Source: Rhizobiales bacterium 64-17 (lineage in GTDB: Bacteria; Pseudomonadota; Alphaproteobacteria; Rhizobiales; Xanthobacteraceae). Taken from it: a stretch of DNA of 59,150 nucleotides. The DNA lies in the NCBI GenBank assembly GCA_001899285.1, contig MKWA01000022.1, forward strand, positions 247,074 to 306,223, written 5' to 3'. The notes beneath the pieces are model-generated. The model ran no database searches. It saw nothing but the letters and a program-made list of their open reading frames with translations, and had not been told where the DNA came from. Both the position numbers and the translations under genes were made by a program. Within the stretch, counting starts at the first letter, position 1, and every line of letters begins with the position of its first letter. Shown here in pieces: positions 46,155 through 53,848 of this stretch.

Positions 46155-46758
46155 CGAGGATGTGTCGATTGTTCTCGATTCGAGTGTTGTGATCAACCTT
46201 CTGGCTACAGGACAGGCGGCTTCTATCATAAGAGCTTTAGCAATTCCGATTGTAATAACCGAAAACGTTGTGCGCGAAATCGAACTGGGGGGCGCCAACG
46301 GCCGCGCGGAACCTAGCTTACTGAAGAAGTTGATAGGGGAGCGGGTGGTGAGTGTCAGAGACCTAGAAGGGGAAGCTCTCACAATCTTTCTAGATCTTGT
46401 CTCCGGTAGCGCATCGGAGTCACTCGGGGACGGAGAGGCGGCAAGCCTTGCGTTCGCATATCAATATAGTTGCCGTGCGGGAATCGATGAGAAAAAAGCT
46501 ACGCGCGTTGCTGCGGATCGCTTCCGTCAAATGAAGCTCGTTACAACTGTCGATATTCTTGCGCACGAATCTGTACGAGAGTCACTCGGGGGTGCCTCAT
46601 TGATTGAGGCGACGTTTCGGGCACTTCGTATTGCAAGGATGCAAGTGCGTCAGGATCAATTCGATTGGGTTGCCCGACTTATAGGATCGGAAAATCTGGC
46701 AACTTGTCCGAGTCTGAGGCGCCTAGTGAGAAGCAGATCATTGATCGAGGCACCCTGA
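46120..46758 (+). CDS. PIN-like domain protein
   Basis: A protein of about 212 aa with a PIN-type nuclease core. The first acidic site is IVLDSSVVINLL (Asp near residue 20), then VVREIE (about 52), LGDGEAASLAFAY (about 107) and LVTTVDILAHE with a final Asp (about 142). PIN proteins are metal-dependent ribonucleases, often toxins. The C-terminal 60 residues are an extra helical part. The start lies inside the XRE-ImmA gene end; ATG 46099 and 46129 are alternatives. It is the last gene of the cassette. Confidence 0.82.
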   Translation: MRWMTFSSCLTNEDVSIVLDSSVVINLLATGQAASIIRALAIPIVITENVVREIELGGANGRAEPSLLKKLIGERVVSVRDLEGEALTIFLDLVSGSASESLGDGEAASLAFAYQYSCRAGIDEKKATRVAADRFRQMKLVTTVDILAHESVRESLGGASLIEATFRALRIARMQVRQDQFDWVARLIGSENLATCPSLRRLVRSRSLIEAP

Positions 46759-46860
46759 TCATTTCGATCTGACGCGCCAGATATCGAAGTTAAGAGCGGC
46801 TGGCCTAAAGCTACTTCGTGGGGCTTGCCATTTCCTCAATAATTCGATATTCGTTGAATC

Positions 46861-47220
46861 ATGGAAAAACAAGACGCCGTCGCGGCTCTTGCCGCGCTCG
46901 CACAAGACAATCGCCTGGATGTCTTCAGGCTGCTGGTTCAGGCCGGTCCCGATGGGATGGCCGCTGGCGAAGTCGCCCAGGCTCTCGGGCTTGCGCCCAA
47001 TACGCTGACCTTTCATTTCGACCGCCTCCGCCAAGCGGGTCTGGTGACGGTCAAACGCGAAGGGCGCTCGATGATTTATGCGGCCCGCTACGAAACGATG
47101 AACGGGCTGCTGTCTTTTCTCAGCAAGAACTGTTGCGCCGGTGTGCCGAAGCCGCGCGCGTCAGAATCTAAAACGAGTTGCAGGCCGAACCGGAACAAGA
47201 AACATGTCTCAGTCGAATAA
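46861..47220 (+). CDS. arsR: ArsR-family repressor (copy 1)
   Basis: A 119-aa winged-helix regulator: LAQDNRLDVFRLLV, AGEVAQALGLAPNTLTFHFDRLRQAGLV (pattern only) and the wing TVKREGRSMIYAARYE. A Cys-Cys pair (SKNCCAG, about residues 91-92) sits where ArsR proteins of the A. ferrooxidans type bind arsenite. Upstream, TTCGATAT (46843-46850) and ATATCGAA (46781-46788) are inverted copies and could be operators. It overlaps the flavoprotein gene by 17 bp. Confidence 0.9.
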   Translation: MEKQDAVAALAALAQDNRLDVFRLLVQAGPDGMAAGEVAQALGLAPNTLTFHFDRLRQAGLVTVKREGRSMIYAARYETMNGLLSFLSKNCCAGVPKPRASESKTSCRPNRNKKHVSVE

Positions 47221-48562
47221 TCGGAAAGTCGCCGTTATCGGTGCTGGCCCCGTGGGTCTTGCTGCCGCCGCCCATCTGCTTGAACGCGGTCCCAAACCGA
47301 TCGTCCTTGAGGCTGGCCCTGAGATTGCCCATTCAATACGGCAGTGGTCACATGTACGGCTGTTTTCGCCGTGGGCCTACAATGTCGACAAGGCTTCAAA
47401 ACGCCTGCTCGAAACAGTCGGCTGGAGCGATCCTGATCCGGATTACTACCCGACCGGGCGGGAATTGATCGAAGACTATCTTGAGCCACTCGCGACACGC
47501 ACCGTGCTCCGCGATCATATCCTGACATCAAGCCGCGTGATCGGTATCAGCCGCGTCGGCTTCGACAAGGTCAAGACGGCCGGTCGGGATTCCGCGCCAT
47601 TCGAAGTTCGCTATCGCAATGGTGCCAGCACGAAGACCGTGCTCGCCGACGCCATCATCGACACTTCCGGAACGTGGAATTCCCCAAATCCCGCAGGCGC
47701 CAATGGCCTTCCAGCGATCGGAGAAGATCTGTCATCGTCGCGTATTGCGTACGGTATGCCCGATGTCTTGGGTCGTGCACGCGCACGTTATGCCGGTCGT
47801 ACGGTCGCCGTTCTCGGCGCTGGTCATTCTGCTGCCGGCTCGCTGATCGACCTGGCCAAGCTCGCCAAGGAGGCACCGGGGACCAAAATTGTGTGGGTGT
47901 TGCGGGGCAGTGACCCGGCGAAGTCCTTCGGTGGTGGCGCTAACGACAAGCTCGCCGCGCGTGGAGAACTCGGCTCAGAACTCTCACAAATCGTCGCGCA
48001 AGGAAAACTGGAGGTGCAGCCCGGCTTTGGCGTGACCCACATCGCTGAAACACCCGAAGGCCTTCGGATTGGCGCAGGTTCGGCCTGTTGCGGCCGCCAT
48101 CTGATCGTCGACGAACTGATCGTCGCGACAGGCTTCCGGCCAGACTTGGGCTTTCTCGGCGAACTTCGGCTGTCGCTCGATCCCGCGCTGGATTGTCCGC
48201 CGATGCTCGCGCCACTGATCGATCCGAATATTCACAGTTGCGGCACGGTACGTCCCCATGGGGCGCACGAACTCGCGCATCCGGAATCGAGTCTCTATGT
48301 CGCCGGCATCAAGTCCTACGGCCGCGCGCCGACGTTTCTCATGGCAACCGGCTATGAGCAGGTCCGCTCAATCGCGGCCGATATCGCCGGAGATCGGGAA
48401 GCCGCGCGGCGTGTAGAACTCGAACTCCCAGAGACGGGGGTTTGCAGCTTGAATCGATCAAACCCGAACGAAACGTGCTGCGGTGACACAGGAACCGCGC
48501 AGTCTGACGCTAGTTGCTGCACAACGACCGAGAAAACAAAAGAAGCGGCCTGCTGCGCGTGA
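47204..48562 (+). CDS. FAD/NAD(P)-binding flavoprotein with Cys-rich tail, arsenic cluster
   Basis: A 452-aa flavoprotein. The FAD site is VAVIGAGPVGLAAAAHLLERG (pattern GxGxxG, about residues 11-16), and a second dinucleotide fold starts at TVAVLGAGHSAAGSLIDLAK (about 190). The C-terminal 30 residues hold seven cysteines in pairs or singles (TCCGDTG, SCCTTTE, ACCA). This looks like a class A/B monooxygenase-type protein seen in ars clusters (ArsO-like group). A role in redox chemistry or capture of trivalent arsenic is inferred from context and the cysteines. Start ATG 47204 overlaps arsR. Confidence 0.8.
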   Translation: MSQSNNRKVAVIGAGPVGLAAAAHLLERGPKPIVLEAGPEIAHSIRQWSHVRLFSPWAYNVDKASKRLLETVGWSDPDPDYYPTGRELIEDYLEPLATRTVLRDHILTSSRVIGISRVGFDKVKTAGRDSAPFEVRYRNGASTKTVLADAIIDTSGTWNSPNPAGANGLPAIGEDLSSSRIAYGMPDVLGRARARYAGRTVAVLGAGHSAAGSLIDLAKLAKEAPGTKIVWVLRGSDPAKSFGGGANDKLAARGELGSELSQIVAQGKLEVQPGFGVTHIAETPEGLRIGAGSACCGRHLIVDELIVATGFRPDLGFLGELRLSLDPALDCPPMLAPLIDPNIHSCGTVRPHGAHELAHPESSLYVAGIKSYGRAPTFLMATGYEQVRSIAADIAGDREAARRVELELPETGVCSLNRSNPNETCCGDTGTAQSDASCCTTTEKTKEAACCA

Positions 48563-49749
48563 TACGGGTTTCAGAACGCCTGCCGACTATCCTTGTTCTC
48601 GGCACCACCCAGACTCTTGCCTGGGCGTCGAGCTATTACCTGCCGGCGATCCTTGGCGATGCGATTGCGCGTGACTTGGGCGTACCGGCATCGTGGCTGT
48701 TCGGCGCTTTTTCCGCATCGCTATTGCTTGCCGCAGTGCTCGGTCCCCGCATCGGACGCACCATCGATTCTTTTGGTGGTCGAGGTGTTTTGTCAGCCTC
48801 GAATATCGTGTTTGCCCTCGGGCTTGCTGGGCTTGGCTTGTCGCCGTCGTTCTGGATTGCATCTATCGCCTGGCTGCTGCTTGGGCTCGGTATGGGGCTT
48901 GGTCTTTACGATGCGGCGTTCGCAGCACTGGGCCGCATTTATGGACCGGGAGCCCGTTCCTCGATCACCGGCATTACACTGTTGGCCGGGTTCGCGAGCA
49001 CAATTGGATGGCCCCTCAGTGCCTGGGGGCTGGCGCACTTTGGCTGGCGGGAGACGTGTTTCGCGTGGGCGGCGATCCACATATTCGTCGGACTGCCGCT
49101 TAATCTCTTTCTGTTGCCGCGAACCAAGACCGTCGGCGAAGAACACCGTGATCGGAAGCCGCATATTCCGATGGACCGCAATATGTGGCTGCTGGCCATC
49201 GCCTTCGCGCTGGCGTGGACTGTGGCTGGAGCTATGGCTGCCCATCTTCCGCGGCTTCTTGAGGCTGGCGGCGCAACGGCCACTCAGGCAATCGCTGCTG
49301 GCGCGCTGATCGGCCCTGCGCAGGTTACTGCACGTGTTCTTGAAGCGCTCGTTCTGGGTCGGGCTCACCCACTTTTTTCGGCACGGTTGGCAACCGTTAC
49401 TCATCCGATCGGCGCAGCGCTGGTCGGTGTCGTGGGCGGCGCCGGCGTGCCGGCCCTCGCATTCGCCGCCCTTCACGGATTCGGCAACGGCATTATCACC
49501 ATCGCGCGCGGCACAGTCCCGCTGGCGGTCTATGGTCCTCAGAACTACGGTTATCGGCTTGGTTTGCTGGGCGCTCCCGCACGCATCGCCCAGGCGGTTG
49601 CTCCACTGCTATTCGGGCTTCTGATCGACTGGTGGGGTTTCGGGACGCTTGTTATTTCAAGCGGACTAAGCGTGGCAGCACTTGCTGCACTAATGCTCGT
49701 CCGCAAGAAAATTCAAGTGGACGAACCTGCTACCACCGCCAACGGATGA
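48559..49749 (+). CDS. MFS transporter, arsenic cluster
   Basis: A 396-aa major-facilitator protein with about 12 helices, beginning TILVLGTTQTLAWASSYYLPAILG. The GTG start at 48559 overlaps the flavoprotein stop (GTGA); a TTG at 48514 is open in frame but would overlap the Cys-rich tail region. MFS exporters of the ArsJ and ArsK groups move arsenic species out of the cell, and ArsJ normally comes with a GAPDH gene that is absent here. Substrate assignment is therefore open. Confidence 0.82.
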   Translation: MIRVSERLPTILVLGTTQTLAWASSYYLPAILGDAIARDLGVPASWLFGAFSASLLLAAVLGPRIGRTIDSFGGRGVLSASNIVFALGLAGLGLSPSFWIASIAWLLLGLGMGLGLYDAAFAALGRIYGPGARSSITGITLLAGFASTIGWPLSAWGLAHFGWRETCFAWAAIHIFVGLPLNLFLLPRTKTVGEEHRDRKPHIPMDRNMWLLAIAFALAWTVAGAMAAHLPRLLEAGGATATQAIAAGALIGPAQVTARVLEALVLGRAHPLFSARLATVTHPIGAALVGVVGGAGVPALAFAALHGFGNGIITIARGTVPLAVYGPQNYGYRLGLLGAPARIAQAVAPLLFGLLIDWWGFGTLVISSGLSVAALAALMLVRKKIQVDEPATTANG

Positions 49750-49951
49750 CCCTTTCTATTGCGATCATCGCCAGCCCAAGGATCACCACGGGCAGCGCAA
49801 CGAACTTGATGATCGTTGTGTTCCAGCCCCCGAACAATGGCATCGTAGCCACCAGGAGCGCCCCGAAAGCTCCGAAATAGACGCCTAAAAAGCCATAGAG
49901 CGTCAGGCGGTTGAGAGCGCGTTCATCGAGATTGCGGGTCGCCTTTGTCAT
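49730..49951 (-). CDS. Small two-helix membrane protein
   Basis: A 73-aa protein with a basic start (MTKATRNLDERALNRL) and two membrane helices (LYGFLGVYFGAFGALLVATM and TIIKFVALPVVILGLAMIAI). It ends IERVIRWRW. AGGG lies five bases before ATG 49951; ATG 49954 is also possible. It converges on the MFS gene (20-bp overlap) and diverges from pstS. Function is unknown; the position within an ars cluster suggests it is carried with it. Confidence 0.6.
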   Translation of the reverse strand: MTKATRNLDERALNRLTLYGFLGVYFGAFGALLVATMPLFGGWNTTIIKFVALPVVILGLAMIAIERVIRWRW

Positions 49952-49973
49952 CACCCTGTCACAATAGGCTCAT

Positions 49974-49995
49974 TATGTCGATAAGTCACGACATA
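49974..49995. promoter_or_regulatory. Operator-like inverted repeat before pstS
   Basis: TATGTCG and CGACATA form a perfect 7-bp inverted repeat with an eight-base spacer, 18 bases before the pstS start and just outside the divergent small gene. The half CGACATAT (49989-49996) is identical to that in the palindrome at the second arsR start, so one ArsR may control both. Confidence 0.5.
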
Positions 49996-50012
49996 TGGAC
50001 AGGAAGGCCAAA

Positions 50013-51029
50013 ATGAAGGGATTCAAACCTGCGGTGCTGGCGATGGTTGCCACGCTCGCTATTGCTGCACCCGCGACCGCTGCCGACATCACCGGCGCAG
50101 GTTCCACGTTCGTTTTCCCAATCCTCTCGAAATGGTCGGCCGACTACAGCACCAAGTCCGGTGTTCAGGTGAATTACCAGTCCATCGGTTCTGGTGGCGG
50201 TATCGCGCAGATCAAGGCGGCGACGGTCGATTTCGGTGCCTCGGACGCGCCGCTGAAGCCGGAAGAACTTTCCAAACTCGGGATGGGGCAGTTCCCGCTT
50301 GTGATGGGCGGCATCGTTCCGGTGGTCAACATCGAGGGCGTGAAAGCAGGTGAAATCAAATTCACCGGCCCGCTCCTTGCCGACATCTATCTCGGCAAGA
50401 TCAGAATGTGGAACGATCCTGCAATTGCCAAGGTCAATCCCGACCTAAAACTCCCTAACGCCGCGATCAGTGTCGTGCATCGATCGGATGGTTCCGGAAC
50501 GACTTTCAATTGGGCCAACTATCTGTCCAAGGTCAGCCCGGAATGGAAAGAAAAGGTTGGTGAAGGCACGGCCGTGGAATGGCCAGTCGGTATTGGTGGC
50601 AAGGGCAACGAGGGTGTTGCAGCCTTTGTCAGCCAAACCAAGAATTCGATCGGTTACGTCGAATATGCCTACGTCCTGCAAAACAAGATGGCGTATGGCT
50701 TGGTGCAAAATAAGTCAGGCAAGTTCGTGAAGCCGGACGCCGCGAGTTTCCAGGCAGCTGCCGCGAACGCGGACTGGGGCCACGCAAAAGACTTCTACCT
50801 CGTCATGACAGATGCGCCAGGCGATGAGGCTTATCCGATCGCCGCTACAACTTTTGTGCTGATGTACAAACACTCAAAAGACCCGTCGCGTGGCGGCAGA
50901 GCGCGCGATTTCTTCAAATGGGCACTGGAGAGCGGTCAATCGCAGGCAAACAGCCTGGACTATGTGCCGTTGCCTCCCAACCTCGTGCAGACGATCGAGA
51001 GCTATTGGTCGACAGAGTTCAAAGGCTAA
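50013..51029 (+). CDS. pstS: Phosphate/oxyanion-binding periplasmic protein PstS
   Basis: A 338-aa PstS-type binding protein: signal peptide to about residue 23 (LAIAAPATAAD), then ITGAGSTFVFPILSKW, QSIGSGGGI and HRSDGSGTTFNW, the phosphate-binding loops. ATG 50013 has AGGAAGG six bases upstream; the longer frame is rejected. No pstC, pstA or pstB follows; instead the ars genes do. PstS copies in ars clusters are known and thought to bind phosphate or arsenate selectively. That role is inferred. Confidence 0.93.
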   Translation: MKGFKPAVLAMVATLAIAAPATAADITGAGSTFVFPILSKWSADYSTKSGVQVNYQSIGSGGGIAQIKAATVDFGASDAPLKPEELSKLGMGQFPLVMGGIVPVVNIEGVKAGEIKFTGPLLADIYLGKIRMWNDPAIAKVNPDLKLPNAAISVVHRSDGSGTTFNWANYLSKVSPEWKEKVGEGTAVEWPVGIGGKGNEGVAAFVSQTKNSIGYVEYAYVLQNKMAYGLVQNKSGKFVKPDAASFQAAAANADWGHAKDFYLVMTDAPGDEAYPIAATTFVLMYKHSKDPSRGGRARDFFKWALESGQSQANSLDYVPLPPNLVQTIESYWSTEFKG

Positions 51030-51114
51030 GGCCCAACGCTCATGCGACCGCAAGCCGCTCCGGAACCCGCGCAATTTCAACTTGCGGATCCGGTTCAAGC
51101 GAGAGATAACGTCG

Positions 51115-51130
51115 ATATGTCTCGACATAT
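51115..51130. promoter_or_regulatory. Palindrome over the second arsR start codon
   Basis: ATATGTC-TC-GACATAT is a 7-bp inverted repeat covering the ATG at 51117. Its right half matches the half-site before pstS. Binding here by ArsR would block translation-proximal transcription and give autoregulation. The overlap with coding bases (codons 1-5) could also mean partial coincidence. Confidence 0.45.
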
Positions 51131-51491
51131 GAAAGATATCGACGCCATTACCGCGCTGACGGCGCTTTCACAGCCGACGCGGCTCGATGTGTTCCGCCGG
51201 CTCATCAAGGCTTATCCGGACGAAATCGCGGCAGGCGAAATCGCCCGGCAATGCAAGACACGACACAACACGATGTCGACGCATCTCGCAATCCTGGTGC
51301 GTGCAGGCTTGGTGGATGTTCGGCGCGACGGCCGCATGATGCATCATCGGGCAAACCTGGACGGATTTCAGGCGCTGATGAAGTTTCTCTTGCAGGATTG
51401 CTGTCACGGCCGCGCTGAAATCTGTGCGCCGTTGGTAGCGGAATTGACCTGTTGTGCGCCGCTAAAAAGCAGGAAGAAAGCCCATGCCTGA
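51117..51491 (+). CDS. arsR: ArsR-family repressor (copy 2)
   Basis: A 124-aa winged-helix regulator related to copy 1: TALSQPTRLDVFRRLI, AGEIARQCKTRHNTMSTHLAILVRAGLV (pattern only), wing VRRDGRMMHHRAN. Candidate arsenite cysteines are QDCCHG (about residues 100-101), and further C-terminal ones are EICAP and LTCCAP. ATG 51117 is chosen; ATG 51129 is also open, and upstream codons lack a ribosome site. It overlaps arsC by 8 bp. Confidence 0.9.
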   Translation: MSRHMKDIDAITALTALSQPTRLDVFRRLIKAYPDEIAAGEIARQCKTRHNTMSTHLAILVRAGLVDVRRDGRMMHHRANLDGFQALMKFLLQDCCHGRAEICAPLVAELTCCAPLKSRKKAHA

Positions 51492-52020
51492 CAAACCGCT
51501 CAATGTGCTGTTTCTCTGCACGCACAACTCGGCGCGATCCGTGATCGCGGAATCCATCCTGAACAAACTTGGGAAGGGTAATTTTCGCGCATACAGCGCC
51601 GGCAGCCACCCCAGCGGGAAGGTCAATCCCCATGCGCTGAGGCTACTCCAGAGTCTGGGTTATGACGTGTCCGGAATTCGTTCGAAGTCCTGGAATGAAT
51701 TTGCAGAACCGGGCGCACCGGTCTTCGATTTCGTCTTTACCGTTTGCGATGACGCCGCAGGCGAAGCGTGTCCGGTGTGGCCAGGTCAACCGATGACGGC
51801 GCACTGGGGCATTCCCGACCCCTCGCGTGTGACCGGAAGCGACCTCGAAATCGCCGCGGCGTTCAACGAAACACACCGAATGCTGGCGATGCGTATCGGC
51901 GTCTTCCTGGCGCTCCCCTTTAAAAAGCTTGAACGGATGTCCCTGCAATCACGGTTGAGCGAGATCGGGCGGATGGAAGGCGCGACGTCAGGGCAAGGAA
52001 CGAAAGCAAAAGCATCATGA
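51484..52020 (+). CDS. arsC: Arsenate reductase, low-molecular-weight phosphatase type
   Basis: A 178-aa LMW-PTPase-fold arsenate reductase. The P-loop is FLCTHNSARS (Cys12-x5-Arg18), and VTGSDLEIAAAF-type text and the acidic WGIPDPS (Asp) complete the active site. This class reduces arsenate to arsenite with thioredoxin or mycothiol-like donors. Its stop overlaps acr3 (ATGA), so product and exporter are made together. Confidence 0.92.
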   Translation: MPDKPLNVLFLCTHNSARSVIAESILNKLGKGNFRAYSAGSHPSGKVNPHALRLLQSLGYDVSGIRSKSWNEFAEPGAPVFDFVFTVCDDAAGEACPVWPGQPMTAHWGIPDPSRVTGSDLEIAAAFNETHRMLAMRIGVFLALPFKKLERMSLQSRLSEIGRMEGATSGQGTKAKAS

Positions 52021-53075
52021 GTACGTTTGAACGATACCTGACATTGTGGGTCGCTCTTTGCATCGTGGCGGGCATTGCGCTGGGCCATTTCATGCCCGGC
52101 ATGTTCGCCGCGGTTGCAGCGGCCGATATTGCCAAGGTCAATCTGCCAGTCGCCGCTCTGATCTGGTTGATGATCATCCCGATGCTGCTGAAGATCGACT
52201 TCGCAGCCCTCGGGCAGGTGCGCGAACACTGGCGTGGTGTCGGCGTCACGCTATTCATCAATTGGGCGGTGAAGCCGTTCTCAATGGCTTTGCTCGGTGC
52301 TTTCTTTATCGGTCACCTGTTCGCACCGTTGCTGCCTGCTGACCAGATACAGTCCTACATCGCAGGGCTTATTCTGTTAGCCGCTGCGCCTTGCACGGCA
52401 ATGGTGTTCGTCTGGTCGAATCTATGCGGCGGCGAACCACACTACACCTTAAGCCAAGTCGCCCTGAACGACGTCATCATGATCTTCCTGTTCGCCCCAT
52501 TGGTCGGATTGCTACTCGGGGTCGCTTCGATTTCGGTACCATGGGATACGCTGCTGCTGTCGGTGGTGCTCTACATCGTCGTCCCTGTGGTTGTGGCTCA
52601 GATCTGGCGCCGATCACTTCTCGCTCAGGATTCAGATCGAGCTCTGACCCGTACGCTGAAGACGCTGCAGCCCGTGTCGCTGGTGGCGCTGCTGGCGACG
52701 CTGGTCCTGTTGTTCGGGTTCCAGGGCGAGCAAATTCTAGCGCAGCCAATTGTCATTGCGCTGCTTGCGGTCCCGATTCTGATCCAGGTCTATCTGAATG
52801 CGGGCCTCGCATACTGGCTCAGTCGGCGGTTCGGTGTGGCCTGGTGCGTAGCCGCGCCAGCAGCGCTGATCGGCGCCAGCAACTTCTTTGAGTTGGCGGT
52901 CGCTGCCGCGATCAGCCTTTTTGGTCTCAATTCCGGCGCGGCGATCGCAACGGTGGTCGGCGTTCTGGTCGAGGTGCCGGTGATGCTTTCCGTGGTCCGC
53001 ATCGTGAAAGCAACAAAGGGGTGGTACGAGGCCGGAGCGCCTGCGTCGACCTCGGCTGTGGAGGCGCGGCAATGA
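52017..53075 (+). CDS. acr3: Arsenite efflux transporter Acr3
   Basis: A 352-aa membrane protein with ten helices of the Acr3 (BART superfamily) type. The essential Cys is in AAAPCTAMVFVWS (Cys126, helix 4), and NWAVKPFSMALLGAFFIGH and ASNFFELAVAAAI are further marks, the latter with the conserved Glu. It exports arsenite using the proton gradient. ATGA overlaps join it to both arsC genes. Confidence 0.96.
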   Translation: MSTFERYLTLWVALCIVAGIALGHFMPGMFAAVAAADIAKVNLPVAALIWLMIIPMLLKIDFAALGQVREHWRGVGVTLFINWAVKPFSMALLGAFFIGHLFAPLLPADQIQSYIAGLILLAAAPCTAMVFVWSNLCGGEPHYTLSQVALNDVIMIFLFAPLVGLLLGVASISVPWDTLLLSVVLYIVVPVVVAQIWRRSLLAQDSDRALTRTLKTLQPVSLVALLATLVLLFGFQGEQILAQPIVIALLAVPILIQVYLNAGLAYWLSRRFGVAWCVAAPAALIGASNFFELAVAAAISLFGLNSGAAIATVVGVLVEVPVMLSVVRIVKATKGWYEAGAPASTSAVEARQ

Positions 53076-53488
53076 CGGTCACGATCTATCACAATCCGGA
53101 TTGCGGCACGTCGCGCAATACGCTCGCCATGATCCGGCAAAGCGGCACCGAGCCGACGATAATCGAATATCTCAAAACGCCGCCATCCCGAGACAAGCTT
53201 AAGGAACTGATTGCCGCAATGGGGATTTCGGTGCGAGCCTTGCTGCGCGAAAAGGGCACGCCCTACAAGGAAATCGGCCTAGACGACCCAAAATGGTCGG
53301 ACGACGAATTGCTCGACTTCATGATGACGCATCCGATCCTGATCAATCGCCCGATCGTGGTGACCGACAAGGACACTAAGCTGTGCAGGCCATCGGAAGC
53401 TGTGCTTGATCTGCTGCCAAATCCGAATATTGGCCATTTCACCAAAGAAGACGGTCAGATTGTCGAGCGGACGACACATATCCCTTGA
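53072..53488 (+). CDS. arsC: Arsenate reductase, glutaredoxin type
   Basis: A 138-aa ArsC of the E. coli plasmid R773 class: MTVTIYHNPDCGTSRNTL with catalytic Cys11, and the arginines that bind arsenate in NRPIVVTDKDTKLCRPSE (about 92-105). It uses glutathione and glutaredoxin. Having this and a thioredoxin-class ArsC on either side of acr3 gives two reductant routes. ATG 53072 overlaps the acr3 stop. Confidence 0.95.
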   Translation: MTVTIYHNPDCGTSRNTLAMIRQSGTEPTIIEYLKTPPSRDKLKELIAAMGISVRALLREKGTPYKEIGLDDPKWSDDELLDFMMTHPILINRPIVVTDKDTKLCRPSEAVLDLLPNPNIGHFTKEDGQIVERTTHIP

Positions 53489-53546
53489 TGTGCTTCTGAG
53501 GGCTTCGGCAAAGATTTTGAAAGCCACGTTCAGAAGAGGTCATCTG

Positions 53547-53729
53547 ATGCGAGATTGGGGGCGAATTGCTGGAGGTGCTGAACTCGCTGCAAATCTGATG
53601 AATGTTCCTACCCACATCCAAGTTGAGAAATTGGATGTGGATAGCCCTCAACCTATCTGCGCGGCTTGTAGGATCTCTAAGAAATATACATGGTCCAAGC
53701 GCTTTACAAATGCGGAGAGTCTTGTCTGA
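53547..53729 (+). CDS. Possible small protein of unknown function
   Basis: A 60-codon frame with AGAGG seven bases before ATG. It contains one Cys pair (ICAAC) and an otherwise ordinary mixed composition, with no domain recognised. It sits in the 360-base stretch between the ars and cus operons, which holds nothing else but the inverted repeat near 53820. It may be a remnant or chance frame. Confidence 0.3.
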   Translation: MRDWGRIAGGAELAANLMNVPTHIQVEKLDVDSPQPICAACRISKKYTWSKRFTNAESLV

Positions 53730-53811
53730 ACATAGGTGCGTCGGCCGCGCTAACGTTCAAACTTCCAGCGACCCGCGGTAACGCGCAAGATGCGTTGAGG
53801 TTCTAGCCCAA

Positions 53812-53836
53812 ACAGAACGACTTTTTAGGGTTCTGT
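53812..53836. terminator. Inverted repeat between ars and cus operons
   Basis: ACAGAAC (53812-53818) pairs with GTTCTGT (53830-53836) across an 11-base loop containing five T. It sits 13 bases after the stop of the minus-strand cytochrome gene, where two operons converge. The T-run after the stem is short, so termination is uncertain. Confidence 0.35.
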
Positions 53837-53848
53837 TGTTGTCCCGCA

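Noticed and set aside
43034-46758. Calling the cassette a standard Qat system
   Set aside because: Only the QueC-like member fits. There is no QatA-type ATPase or TatD nuclease, and the first gene does not show recognisable QatB sequence.
42729-46860. Integrase gene or duplicated tRNA 3' end marking island borders
   Set aside because: No integrase frame and no convincing repeat of the tRNA end was found by eye up to 46860; a partial GCGCCAG match near 46775 is too short.
53406-53729. 107-codon frame overlapping the second arsC end
   Set aside because: The N-terminal half is a shadow of arsC; only the part from 53547 with its own ribosome site is kept, at low confidence.
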